Program-made: the position numbers and the translations under genes
Shown here: positions 11,071-22,870 of the stretch, in pieces
Layout: every line of letters starts with the position of its first letter
Numbering within the stretch: position 1 is the stretch's first letter
The notes under the pieces: generated by a model
Seen by the model: only the letters and a program-made list of their open reading frames with translations
The model's database searches: none
What the model was told of the DNA's origin: nothing
Source: Atopsyche davidsoni
Lineage: Eukaryota; Arthropoda; Insecta; Trichoptera; Hydrobiosidae
DNA: 64,000 nt
Assembly (NCBI GenBank): GCA_022113835.1
Contig: JAILWY010000023.1
Span: 8,680,001-8,744,000, forward strand
Direction: 5' to 3'

Positions 11071-13310
11071 CTTTTACGAATATATAGCTGACGTGAAGAA
11101 AAATTTTTTTTTTCAATTTGCTGCTCTTATTTAATATTGATAACTGTGATTATTGAAACCTAGTAATGATTGCGTCAATTAATTCAATATTTTTCAACAG
11201 CAATTAGAAACTATTTTTTGTTGTTTATTTTGTTTTTAATCCTAAGGCTTTGCTTCAATTAACTGAAATTGAAGTATTGTTTATGCACTTTTAAACTAGA
11301 CTCAAAGTAAGCTCTAGTATCAAAAAAACAACTTCATTAAAAAAATAGTAATCAAAATAATTTATATATGAACGATAGTGTCTTAACAGTGTTGGAAATA
11401 TGTACGGTATTTCCAAATAATTTCAATTCCTAATTCTTTCCTTTGTGAATCCTTTTGTCTAAACCTTGATACGCCGCCACTATGTAGGTAAGCTTCGATG
11501 CAATCAATTCATTTTTCAGTCAAAATGATCTGGAACTATATCAAGCTATAAATTGAAATTGTGCCATAAAAATCTAAGCACTAATAGATAATATATTATA
11601 CAAGACTTTATAAAAATACTTGTAACCAAGAGTAAGCAGTTTTGATTCTTGTGTTGTTTTAAAAGCGAAACCTTTTAAAAATTTGTATATTTTTTTAATT
11701 AAATTTTTTTTATTCATGCAGTCAAAACAAACTATTTGAGTATATATATATTTTTTTCTTAAAACTCAAAAACACGATAGTATTATTTTACAATAAAGCT
11801 TAATTGTTTAATATATTGCATAGAAAAAAATAACTTTCTTGGACAGTTCATTCTTTATCTCTAACGTCTATTTTATCAAGTTCTGTGATTTTTTTAAACA
11901 TTGTAAATCTTGGACGGTCAGTATATCAAGGGTGACGAAAAGAGAATATATCTTTATTGATGATACATTCTCTTATGAAAACTGAAGAACAAGTCCTTCA
12001 TAACAAACCAGGGAAGAGAAGGAATTCGAGCCGCATCACTTCCAAAACCGGCTGCTTCGCGGTTAGATGAGTAGATTAGGAATCTGACTACTCAGCCCAT
12101 AGTATGTATATAATCCTGAATGTGGACGACTTTAGAGCTATAGTGATAAAGTAAATAAATATTTGTTGCAGATATAATAATTTTAAATTAAAAGGTGAGT
12201 AATAAATTGTAGTTTTTATTCCCACGTTAATGAATGTAAAGGCACGTTATGGGTTTCGTTAAAAGCATGGCTTGATAAGAGAAGTGACAAAGTGTAATTT
12301 AATTTTACTGTGCTGATTTATGCGGCTATATGATACAGCAACAGCTGGTATATTTAAATACTATACACCGTTGTGTCGGATGTCCTTGAAGTTCAGTTAG
12401 ATGCGACCGGAGTCCTAGCCAGTGACGTCACCAGAAGGTGCTAATGCAGGCTAAATAATACATGAGAACTTATCGGGACAAAAAACCCAAGTACCATGAG
12501 AGCGCACAAGTTTGATCAACGAGTTTTATTCGAGTGATCTTTTATTTTATTTCAATGAGCGCGTGATAATCAGCAAAATGTTCTTAACAAAAACGCTTAT
12601 CTGTTCTGTGAAGAGTAATTATCATTATTAAAATGATGAATGAACAATATAACATTATCGGATAGAACATTTATTTATTTATTTACAATCTACGAGTATG
12701 ATGATAGAAAGTAAGCCTGAATGTTGACTTCAGCCGATAGATTTTTCATCTGCTTGGGATATGATTTACCATGATTGCTCACTCTTCAATATATTTAAGA
12801 GATAAAAAAAAATAACACATACTATTTTCCTGGTAGAATAATTTATGTATTTATCGTGTCTATTTTCTAGCAAAACTACGAGTTCGTACGCCATCGACGA
12901 TTGACCATTCGAACCATCGACCAATTAATTTTACTGTATGACGTCTACGTAAAGTAAAGTTTGATCGTGCTTTATTCGATACCAATATTATCAATATCTA
13001 GAATCAACGTATATAAATAATATATCTAACGAAAAACAAAGTGTTTTAAATATTTACATGTTTTGTCAGAGCGTTATGATTTTGATCTCATTCCGTGTGG
13101 ATTTTTAAAGGTTTGGAGCAATAGTCCCGAGATTTACGATAAAGAATGTCATAATAATAGGTTATTGCCGGAAACGTGGTAATCCATGTTATAGTGAAGC
13201 GATAGCCAAATGTAAAATATGAAAATTCGTATATGCATTTAAGCTGTAAATCTGAATCAAAGAGTGTGCAGGCTCAAAACATTTTGATGCATTGTTTTCG
13301 AGTTGTGAGG
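11071..13310. other. AT-rich non-coding DNA
   Basis: Over 2 kb without genes. A balanced patch at about 12010-12110 includes, on the - strand, GGCTCGAATTCC (12021-12032), a weak tRNA B-box-like string, so it may be a decayed SINE. Another at 12390-12480 contains TGACGTCA (12423-12430), a CRE/ATF-type palindrome. Neither is firm. Confidence 0.4.
12423..12430. promoter_or_regulatory. TGACGTCA CRE-type palindrome
   Basis: Exact match to the CREB/ATF consensus in a short GC-balanced patch (12390-12480). A single 8-mer is weak evidence of function. Confidence 0.2.
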
Positions 13311-13600
13311 CGTGCACATATCATCCATCACTCATCCGAATTTTCCGATCCCCCCAGCCACGTCCGCCGCCGTTGCAGCCCTCGGCGTCTCCCCCCCCCC
13401 TCCGCCCCCGCCCCGCCCCGCCCCCGCCCCGCCCCCGCCCCCGCCCCCCGCCCCGCCCCGCCCCCGCCCCCGCCCCCGCCCCCGCCCCCGCCCCCGCCCC
13501 GGCCGGCGGGATGCCCTGTTTGATTAAGTATCGGTTTTTTCGTCCGCCGGCGAAATGGAAATTATCGCAGGCGAAGCGTTAGCCCGCCTGGTCACTGTGA
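13311..13600. other. GC-rich island around a C-rich repeat
   Basis: The island flanks the (CCCCCG)n array below; outside it are balanced sequences with TCCGCCGGCGAAATGG-like CpG content near 13542. Three overlapping Pro/Ala/Arg-rich open frames in all + frames are artefacts of the repeat. Confidence 0.55.
13391..13502. repeat. (CCCCCG)n / (CCCCG)n tandem array
   Basis: About 112 bp composed almost only of C runs of 3-10 bases separated by single G or TCCG. The 3' half is a nearly perfect 6-bp CCCCCG array. The complementary strand has many G5 runs separated by single C, an extreme G-quadruplex tract, and the + strand could form an i-motif. Such arrays are often length-variable and hard to sequence. 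Confidence 0.9.
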
Positions 13601-14390
13601 TTTTGCGATATATTCCAATTTTGGTAAGGTTCGGTGTTGCACTTTGTCGTGAAACAAAATATATATTTCAATTTTGTTAGTATTCATAGCAATGCATCTC
13701 TATATATTTATCTATCATAAATGTAAATATTAGTTTTATTTTTCCATACTAAAGATATTCTTCGAGTTTATTAGAAAATGTTTCACAAAATTAGTAATCA
13801 ATGAAAAGCGATATAAAAGTCAGGGTAAGATTTTTTTATTTGCGAAATCTGGTACAAATACACATGCGCCGGTACATATATTTAAGCCGTTGAAATTTAA
13901 ATTTACGGAAATCTATACAGTTCGAAATATTTTAAGTACATATTGACACTTTGTGTTAATTCTAAATCAAAATTTGAGGCCAGGCGTTTAGTAAGTTTTG
14001 GACGACAATTTGTGTATCTTAATATTCTAATTCGTTAAGCCATCGTTGAGTTGTTTGATCTTTAACTTTTTAACTATTAAAAGTTGCTTTTTATATTGCG
14101 AGATTCCCGGTTCGATACCCGCCTCTGAATCCCACGCTGATGTTGATGTTGTGGGCTCACGCCTGTTTCAGTTTTGTGGAAGACGGTTTGCAGTGACATT
14201 GCACGAGTCAAAACAAATTGTTTCAAAAATTTATAATAACGATATAGAATTGAATTGAAATACTGATTTTAATAAAAAATTGTGTTTTTATGTTGGGTAA
14301 ATTCGGCTGCAAATAACGGTGCTTATCGAGCCTTTAGAATTGGGCCAAGAATTATCACATTTGAATCAAACCACACCGACGCTTCCTTAA
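13601..14390. other. AT-rich DNA with a possible SINE fragment
   Basis: AT-rich except 14096-14185. There GGTTCGATACC (14109-14119) matches the Pol III B-box core (GGTTCGANNCC), followed by a short inverted repeat CCCAC/GTGGG (about 14131-14155). No A box or cloverleaf is visible, so this is at most a decayed tRNA-derived SINE. Confidence 0.3.
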
Positions 14391-14720
14391 ATCAACCCTC
14401 GCAAATGCAGCGCAACGCACAGACATGGTTGCCGCTAGGAGCGCCCGGGCACCGCGGTTTTGGCAGCGAAGCTCTATGTAGATTCTTCATACGTTGTTTT
14501 CAGTGAGGCCAGACTTCGGAATGAAGGAGATAAATGGGAAAAGTATGCACGCGAGAAAAAACCACCGCCGGAGGGGCGGCGAGGAGGGCGGGCAGGGCGG
14601 CCAGGGTGGCCAGGGTGGCCGGGGTGGCCAGGGCCAGGGTGGCCAGGGTGGCCAGGGTGGCCAGGATGGGCCGCCCACTGCACACTCAGCGCACTTGTGC
14701 ACCGCCTGCATCAAGACGGA
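14391..14720. other. GC-rich island containing a 9-bp minisatellite
   Basis: Balanced sequence from 14391 leads into the minisatellite and ends near 14720. Open frames of 61-94 codons occur in all six frames over this interval because the 9-bp unit contains no stop in any frame; their products are simple tripeptide repeats. Confidence 0.6.
14593..14670. repeat. 9-bp minisatellite (CAGGGTGGC)n
   Basis: Eight 9-bp units plus one 6-bp truncated unit (14629-14634). Five units are exactly CAGGGTGGC; the first, fourth and last differ by one to three bases. The period is a multiple of three, so each frame reads as a tripeptide repeat. Confidence 0.9.
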
Positions 14721-15160
14721 CCTTTGCACTAATTTGATGCCATTTTTATTTTTTAGAATGAGATAAAACAAAGGGTAAAATTGAATTAATTTTTATTTAT
14801 TTTTAAAATTTTATTACTTTATAAATTTCTAAAGTAATTATTTTTACATCGTATTGGCTGCTATTCAAAAAAGTTATATGCCGCAGATAAATATACCAAG
14901 ATAACTTCAACATGTAATTGTAAAATACATTGGTCAACTTTACAATCACAAGAAGCTTATTGCCTGCATTTGTTTTCAGGTTTGATATATTTGTGTTTTA
15001 GCTGATACCAAAGAAAAAGTCTTAACTACTATAAAATATTAAATACTTTTTAATATAGCCGCCTCTTATAAAAATATGTATATAGTCTTATAGTTTTGGG
15101 TTGTTTGAGCTTTGTTCCAGTCGCGAGGAAGAATGGTGATTTTTAATTAATTGCAGTATG
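14721..15160. other. AT-rich non-coding DNA
   Basis: Nothing recognisable. Confidence 0.5.
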
Positions 15161-15400
15161 AAATTAGTTCACCTGGGAATCTTCGCGTGCAAGTGTACCC
15201 GAACATTTGCATAGAACAACTCGCAAAAAGCACGATCGCTACGACTCGCTCTTTGTAGTAAAATTTCGGTTAGCGAACTGACTAACGGCCGCTTGTCCCG
15301 CGAGGCGAGACCGCGCCCACAGAATTCTTCTGTTCTACTCGCAGGAACCGACTGAGCTATACTGGGAGCTTTACAAGTATACTTGATTAATCGCATCTCC
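15161..15400. promoter_or_regulatory. GC-balanced island
   Basis: Complex sequence with scattered CpG (GGCCGCTTGTCCCGCG near 15287-15302). A 75-codon minus-strand frame (15169-15396) spans it but has no recognisable family features. Candidate regulatory island only. Confidence 0.2.
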
Positions 15401-15700
15401 GAAAGGATGTCTGTGTGCCAGACAATGCAGGTCCTGAGACGTAAAATGCATCAAATAGATTCAAGTCTTGCACAAAAAACGATCGTGAAAACACAAAGCA
15501 AATTTTACGTACACTGTCAAGAATATAATAGTCCGTGTTCCGTGTTTTGAATACCCCTGAAGAGCTACAAATCTACTGGGGGTGAAGAATAATTTGGCCA
15601 CTGAAACTTTACAAAACCCATAAATTAAAAAAATCAAAACAATACAAGTTTGCAAATCAGTACGTTTAACCAATAGTTCTATTATGTTTGTTTTTATATC

Positions 15701-15960
15701 CAAAATGATTAGTAGTGGTACTGTAGCAAGGCGGCTGTATCATTTACATCACGCAAGTAGCGCTCGCTATAGCCGCTCGTCCGGCCGCAGAGAGCTTCGT
15801 TATTAAAATTACCCGCACAGCCTCCCTCCCGTCTCCGCAGTCTTTTGAATATTAAAATAGTTTTTAAAAATAGTGTTTTCCGCGGCAAAGCTTCGTTCGC
15901 TTTCTCATGATAAATCACCGGCGCTTTCTGGCCCCGACCAAGTTGCAGGTGTAAGACGAA
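15701..15960. promoter_or_regulatory. GC-balanced island
   Basis: A second island 300 bp after the previous one, separated by AT-rich DNA. Contains CGCTCGCTATAGCCGCTCG near 15761-15779 and CCTCCCTCCCGTCTCC near 15821-15836. No coding evidence. Confidence 0.2.
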
Positions 15961-15984
15961 CGACGCGAAGTTTGTTGATGGGGA

Positions 15985-16175
15985 TTTATGGCCGGGACGT
16001 TGCGGGTTCGACTCCCACCCTCCCTCTGCCTCTTCGGTTATGTTGCACCACCCGACCGACCCCCGTCCCTCACAATGCCCAGGGTGGTGAAGGCCGATGC
16101 ACTCAGTTATATTGCGCGGTTTTTAAGAAAACTGAAAGTTTCTGGACGCTGATTTATAGTCGGGTTTTTGTTCTC
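15985..16175 (+). mobile_element. Possible tRNA-derived SINE fragment
   Basis: GGTTCGACTCC at 16005-16015 matches the Pol III B box exactly, with a 4-of-5 paired T stem around it (GCGGG / CCCAC). It is followed by about 150 bp of GC-rich, non-tRNA sequence (CACAATGCCCAGGGTGGTG near 16071), as in a SINE body. No good A box is visible upstream, so the head is degenerate or truncated. It lies inside a 119-codon + frame (15873-16232) that I do not accept as coding. Confidence 0.35.
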
Positions 16176-17815
16176 TGTGATGGAAAACGTAATATTTTTT
16201 TGCATTTTGAGCATTGTAACCGTAAATTATAATGTATTTTTTATAAAACATTACCAATTTAAACATTGTATAAATTATTTTTTATTTGCCAATGAAATCT
16301 AATAATAATTTCAATGCATATATTCCATATCATAGTCTATTAAATGTTGATTATTATTGATTGATATTTAAGAATTCATTGACATTTGCTAATGGCTATG
16401 AAAAATAACCTTTTGGCCATAACACGTCTATTAATGAAAATATCCAAAATAACAGAGAGATTTTTCTAAACTATAAATATTGGAGAACAGAATACTCGTG
16501 CAACTTATTAAGAACAGTTATTGGATACTTAATGTTTACTTCGATGAAAAATTAGGAAAATATTATTTAAGGCATGTCTAATACCCAGTCATTTGTCACG
16601 GGGACGATCTTCTTTCTTGCACCATATACGTCATACGAGAAAATAAAAATATATTCTTCGCTTTACTGGGGTATAAATAATGTTTTTGGGAGCAGTCCAA
16701 AACGAGTGGCAGGGCGGTGGATAATCGTGCGATCGCTCGCATGCGTTATGCACGGCTTTCTAGTGCAACGTGTATTACAGCATCAGAGAAAAGAAGACCT
16801 CAGTGAAAATGTCGAAGACATATTCAATACATCGCTATTTAGGGGTGATATAGGATCATTGAAATATTAGGGAAATATAATGAAAATATATATATATATA
16901 TGCTTTTTTAATAAATACTAAACAAATATTTACAAGCTAATAACACATTATTTTAATTCCGGTTTTACGAAGAAGTCTCATTCTTATATAATAAAATAAT
17001 CAGATCCTCTTAATATCCTCGCATAGCAAACGGCTTTCATTGTTTAAATTCCCTTGTCATTAAATTGCTGATTTTGCTAACAATGGCTGAACTATATTAC
17101 CTTTCGTAGAAAAACTATTATTCAGAACTTTTTGTGGTAAATCTAGGCTTTATAAAAAATACCCCCGGTTCTATGTAATGCTGGAATTTTGCAGTAAGTT
17201 TTCTCTTTTTTTGCTAATTTCAAGCTAATTTATCTATGGTGGTCTATAAATATGCTATTATATCTTCTTTAAATTTAATGAATATACTACGCTTCTGGTT
17301 ATAATTGTACACAAATGCAAGAGTCTGATCGATGCATGTACTAAATATGAAGCAATTGGTGACGTATTTGATTATATTAATTGTTTTAATATTTATGACG
17401 GATAGTAATTATAATGTTGGGATTTTGTCGGAAGTAACCTTAATATCTAAATTATGTATATCATTTTATCTAGACATATGTGTGATATTAACTTTTTTAT
17501 TTATAGTATACTATATATTTATTCGGAGATTATTTACTGTTACTTATAAATATATAATTAGATGGCTGTGAGTACACCTCACTCATGACATTATAATGAG
17601 CGCAATATATTGTTTATTTAAATATTTTTAGCACATAACACGCGAGCGATTAATTATGTTATTAACACGAAACACACATTCGAACATGAACTACGAGACA
17701 GCTAGTTGTAGCTGAGTGCATTTTAAAATTGAAAAAATTGGCATTGTTTACGGACTGCATGAAATTTTACAATAATATATCTGAATAAAAGTTACATACG
17801 CTAAGTTTGCTTGTC
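16176..17815. other. AT-rich non-coding DNA
   Basis: Holds an (AT)n tract at 16886-16901 and a short balanced patch at about 16700-16770. The 98-codon frame at 16574-16870 and the 79-codon frame at 17332-17571 have no recognisable content; the second is hydrophobic because it is AT-rich. Confidence 0.5.
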
Positions 17816-17990
17816 GTAGCTGTCTAGATTAAGAAATATACGGCGCCATATTTTTGTATTCCTGCCGTGGAGTGGGCTTCCGCAAATATTGTGGGCGGGC
17901 CGCGGGGAATACGGCGAATTAAAAGATTTATTGAAAGTGCACCATAAAAAGCGAGTTCTCAATTGCACTTGCACTAGCACACTTTCACGT
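17816..17990. promoter_or_regulatory. GC-balanced island
   Basis: Contains GGCGCCATATTTTT (17842-17855), a Pho/YY1-type GCCAT core next to a T run, and a CpG-rich block at about 17891-17920. CAATTGCACTTGCAC at about 17959 resembles the 5' end of the miR-92/25 family by chance; no hairpin supports it. Confidence 0.2.
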
Positions 17991-18375
17991 ATAATCATAT
18001 TATTTTTAAGAGTTTACATTTAAAAACGTGCGTGTATTTTTAGACACCATATTTTTTTTTGTTATCTACTTAGGAAAGAAAAAGCAGACGTGAAAAGTAT
18101 TTTCTAAAAAAGCTCAAACAGTAAGTCGGATACTGCTGAAATTACTTATTATCGCTTGTTTACCCTGCATAAGACACACAAATTTAGTTTTTGTTATTCA
18201 TATAAAATTTAGCATGTATATTTATTAGATTTTTTTAACTGCATTACATTGTAAAGTACATATTATACATTACAGCAGTCTCTACGCAAACTTGTTTATA
18301 GGTTCGTAGAATAGTTCTCGCTGCTTACCAAGAATAGGCCAAGATCTGGAGATGTCAAAATATGTTGTATTAAAA

Positions 18376-18600
18376 TAACGAATAACTTCTGCACGGGGGC
18401 GCCAATCTCGCGAAGCATCTCATTGCATTGTGCGGCTATCTGGTGCATTGTATAGGAAGTGCAAGAGCCAAGATAGCTCCAAGGATGCACAAAAAATATG
18501 TAAATAAATTAAATAGCCAGAGCTCTGCCTTCATTATGCACCCCTCCCCTCCGCCCCTCCGCCCTGCTCCCCCGCCCCGCCCCCCGTTATTATAAGCGGA
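18376..18600. promoter_or_regulatory. GC-rich island ending in a C-rich tract
   Basis: A balanced stretch (18385-18490) is followed, after a short AT gap, by a C-rich tract at 18541-18588 made of C runs of 3-6 bases. The complementary strand has G-quadruplex potential. Confidence 0.4.
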
Positions 18601-20070
18601 GACGCAAAACAAAATGCTAATTTAATTTTTTTTTCATAACTAGTCTTTTTTTATATCAATCGTTAGTGTGGGTAAATATTTTTTATAACTTGCATCAAAA
18701 ATTTTTACGCTTAAGTTAAAACATAATTCTAGTAATCCATTTTTTTATTTATACTATAAAATCTGCACCAGAGCTAAAATAAAATTAAAATAATTTCTAT
18801 GAATAATATATTTACTAAAAAAATCATCACCTTATTTTTATGTCATTTTAACGGTATCATTTTCTCTAAGAGTAAAAAATATCTCTGCAATGTTCGCTAT
18901 ATTATTTGTAATACTTAAGAAACTTATAATTATAATTTTGTAAGTAGGAAACAGGAAATAAATACAAACCTTGCAAAGTTTACAATAAATTCATCCTTGT
19001 GTGTTTTTAAATCGTTAAACTCACATGGTTTATGACCAAATAATATTGTATACATTATTTTCATTATATTTTTTGACGATATCAGAGAATACAAAAGTAA
19101 TATTTTTACACAAAAAACCGTTTATTATAACAATTCGTTTTGTTATTAACATTTTTTTATTAGTTTCCTTATGCAAATGCGAGTTATGCAACGCTGATGT
19201 AACCTGGCTGCAATGGGAAATATATAATTATACTATACTACTAGATTATCTGGAAATGTATTCAGGGAAATGACGAAAATAAGAAAAAGACATGCTAATT
19301 TATGGATAGAATTTTAATGAACCAGTTAAAATGCTTTTTTTATGCATCAGAATCGTAGCTAGAAATTATATTTTAACAAAGGATTAAAAGTACCCTTATG
19401 ATGAAAAACTGCACTCTTGGTTGATGCAAAAATAAAATGAATTTAGTGGTTCTTGGGAATTGGGTCCGTGTCCAAAATATGTATATGTACAATATTTTTC
19501 CATTGCTAGACGATGGAATGTTAAACACTTATATAATAGTTTAATAGTTTGCTACTTAATCAGGGGGATAATATTATAAATTCACAAGAAACAACTTTTA
19601 TTTATGATAATACAGCATGCATACAGTAGTTGTTATTATCAATTTTTAATCAAATGAGCTTAAATTAAAAACCTTTGCTTATTTTTTTATGGAATAAATT
19701 ATTTAAAATAACATTCATAATAGTATGATAATAATAATATTGCAGCGTTAAGACGTAATTGTAAAAACAATTTGATCCAATTTACACAGACCTGCTCTAA
19801 CATATATTTTCTAGTCCTAAAATATGTCGTTAATTAAAGTCTAGATATTATTATTATTGATTATTAAAAATTTTGGAAGATTTAAATGGTTTAAAATGTA
19901 TGTATACAATGATTCAAATTAATTACAATAAAATATTTTTTTATTACGAATCACCGACTACTTAAGTGTTTCTATTATTTAATCAAATTTTCGGAAACTA
20001 AAAAAAATATATTTTGTAAATGTTGGCATGAAGACGAATAAACAAAAAAAATGGCAATTAATGAGCAATA
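18601..20070. other. AT-rich non-coding DNA
   Basis: About 1.5 kb with no supported feature. An 82-codon frame at 19025-19273 is hydrophobic and AT-driven. Confidence 0.5.
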
Positions 20071-20325
20071 GCAATAGGGCACTTGCGCAAAACGAAACAA
20101 AGCACTCTTTGCTCGGCTGCGTTGCCTTATAGTTCGGCGCTGATTCATTATTTATTTGTACAGCTATCTTTCTCGGTTATAATGCTTAATTCATGCGATC
20201 ACAAAAAGTGGATTCAATGCCAAGGTCAGTGGAGTTGCCGCCATCGAGATCTGCTTGCAGCGATAGACGGCGAGGTCGGCCGCGCCGCCTCGGAGCCAGT
20301 TAGCTGTAATTGTTACGTGTTGTAT
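20071..20325. promoter_or_regulatory. GC-balanced island
   Basis: Complex sequence with GCCGCCAT (20237-20244, Pho/YY1-type core) and GGTCGGCCGCGCCGCC near 20274. An 81-codon frame (20083-20328) spans it; the product has no recognisable domain. Confidence 0.25.
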
Positions 20326-21590
20326 TGAAAAATCGACCCAGCCCAATTACAACAGGCGTAAATATCAATCTATTCATTTGAGATGTAATTATCGTTACAT
20401 ACGTGGTTTGTAACTGATACCATTTCATGTTTATCCCATGAAAAGTAATCTCAACACAATGGAAATATAATTGAGTAATAAACAACCAATATCAATAAAT
20501 ACTGTTTGTTTTAGTTTTAGAATGTTTTATAGCTAAGAAATTTAAAAAAAAAATGTTTTTTCTGCAGGTGAGCATGCCAGTGCAGAACGAAATCGGATGC
20601 TCGTCTACTGTGTGCGTACACCCCTCACTTGCAAAATATTTAAACGCTTGATAGCTTGGGTTAAAAGCTCCTTATTTTATAAACCCTTAAAGCTCTTCAT
20701 TATGAAAATCTAATTAGGTCATTCTCGAAATGGATTAACCGTAGAATTAAATACTTTGTAAGATTGAATCATAAATGACACGAACTTTCATCTATTAGTT
20801 AAATCTAATGTGCTTTTTAGTTATACATACGAAACTGAGAACAGACATTTGTGTTTTGTGTATTTTAAGTACAAATAAAAAAACACGCGCTCTGATTTTT
20901 AATATTATAAAGAGCATTGTATCCTGCGAGATAATTTATGGATATTTAATATTATTTATAGATAGATTTATATTACATTACATAATCCAAAAAATGACAA
21001 ATATTGAACTTCAAATCTTCTCACTGTTCTGATGATAAATAATTGAAAATAATATAACATGGCATTTCTATTGTTGGTAAATAAATTCGGATTACAGCAC
21101 GTGTTTACATATATTTTTTCATCTGACGCTTGGTTGAACCAATTCACGGATAAGTTGCTGCGCCAAATCGAAAGCGACTGCTGTTCTTCGACAGAACGAT
21201 GATAGGAATATAGGTCATCAAGTTGGGGAGCACAAGGGCTGCTATAGATGTTGCAAGGAGTATCTGATGTAAATCAATATTCATCTAGGAAGCTACCCTT
21301 TTTGATCTTACAATAAAATCTAAATATAATTTAGGAGTGATCAACAGTGAAAGACTCAAATGGGAATATTTTTGTTGTTAAATTGCTACAAAATCAATGA
21401 AATAAAATAATGTTTCGGAATATGTAACGCATCCTGCAACTCGCAGATGATCATGCATCAGAAGATTTGCAGTTAATGTGATAAGTTTTATGCAGTTTGT
21501 CTGTCTACCATATGGGAACTATAGTATGCACATGAATTTGAAAAACGGCAAAAAATTATACCAGACACCCACTTGAAATAATGGGAATGA
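20326..21590. other. AT-rich non-coding DNA
   Basis: No supported feature. Balanced patches at 20565-20640 and 21125-21280 are short and non-repetitive. Confidence 0.45.
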
Positions 21591-21870
21591 CGTTTCCAGT
21601 TGAATCATGCATTTTGATATTTTCCGTGGTTTTGGCGGTGGCTAGGATTCGGGGTCCACGCAGCCGCTCGCTCCGCAGCCAGACCGGTTCTCATGTCGGC
21701 AGACAAAATATAATGCGAAGTTCAAGGTGAGAGCCGTGGCCTTTCAGACCGACAGTTTTTGCAGTCTTTTTGTGTTTATTTTTAAGTCTGACACTGATCC
21801 GATACAGCTTTGCCGAACGTATTGCCGAGTTATTAAGAAATATGAAACTTGCAGCAGACTCGGCGGAAGT
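21591..21870. promoter_or_regulatory. GC-balanced island
   Basis: Contains a CpG-rich core around 21640-21700 (GGGGTCCACGCAGCCGCTCG), a TGTGGTTT-like string (CGTGGTTTTGGCGGTGGC at about 21626), and a CCGATACAG region near 21798. No open frame. Candidate regulatory element by composition only. Confidence 0.25.
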
Positions 21871-22550
21871 TTAAGTTTGTTACGTGTTTTATTCGTTTGT
21901 TGAGAAGGAAGACGTTTGAGATGGATTTCAGTGAGTGATAGTTAAATTTTTTTTTCAAATAATTACGCTTTATTTCAAACATATTCTTCGATCGAAATAG
22001 GAAGTAAAGATCTTTGCCTTTTGTAAGTTGAAAAAATTAAATGGAATTAAAATTCATTGATTTATATTTATGATCCTAATTCAAGTATCGATTAAACTAT
22101 TTGATGATATTTAATTGATTATTTAAGCGTTTAAAATACACGCTTAGATTAATACGTCTTTTGGTACACACATATACGTAAAATCTATATACACATGTAT
22201 TGTATTCAAAATGCCACTAAATAATACTATTTAGTTTTTTCATTTATGGTTTTCAATAAATAAATCGGATTTTAAATCAATATACAAGTTTCTAGCATGT
22301 TGTTGCAGACAAAATATATATTTTTTTTTTGACAAAAAATATTTCTATTAATTTGAACCACGAGGTAGCTGAGCTTTTGTCGGCTTGAAGTTGAGTCGTT
22401 ACGATTTCGTATAGAGTTCCATGATCCTTTATATAGGCATATTAAAAAAATATAATTATCTTTTTTTATTTATATAATAACACCATTCAACGGGAGAATG
22501 CTTTTATTTCATAATAAAATATTTTAAAAAATTATCATAACGCATACAAC
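21871..22550. other. AT-rich non-coding DNA
   Basis: Nothing recognisable beyond T runs near 22320 and 22461. Confidence 0.5.
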
Positions 22551-22870
22551 TTACTCGAAAAGTGCAAGACGAGCAGGAAAAACTTCGGGAAGAGCTCAGC
22601 CAAAAATTATCTTCGGATAAATCCCGGCGCGGTCTCATTATACGTGCTGGGCGCCTCCGCTGCCGCCGACGTGATCAACTTCATTGTGGGAAAACTTGGA
22701 GGGTTTTTCGCCAGATTTTTTCCCACTAAATTTCCAAAGGCAGTTATAAAGTTTATGGCGGCCGGGCCAAGTTGATAAAAAGTTTATCGGCTCTCCCGGA
22801 CCGCGGATCCAAGGATAAAAGCAAAACAGATATGTCTCATACCAAGTACACAGATGCGACACCATATAAT
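22551..22870. promoter_or_regulatory. Strong candidate regulatory island (GATA pair, posterior-Hox/Cdx-type core)
   Basis: About 300 bp of complex sequence with sharply different texture from its surroundings. Visible elements are GGGCGCC, a GCCGCCGAC run near 22662, TTTATGG (22753-22759; Abd-B/Caudal-type core) directly followed by CGGCCGGGCC, and an inverted pair of GATA cores, GATAAA (22774-22779) and TTTATC (22783-22788), three bases apart. Several repeated-looking variants of TTTTCCCA/TTTCGCC occur at 22705-22735. A 100-codon minus frame (22638-22940) has no recognisable product. The palindromic GATA pair is the most specific feature. Confidence 0.4.

Noticed and set aside
13233..14771. 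Cluster of Pro-, Arg-, Gly- or Ala-rich frames on both strands
   Set aside because: They are translations of the (CCCCCG)n and (CAGGGTGGC)n arrays in successive frames.
17955..17980. miR-92/25-like string (TTGCACTTG) and similar strings near 8142 and 44926
   Set aside because: Only the seed region matches and no flanking hairpin with a plausible star strand exists.
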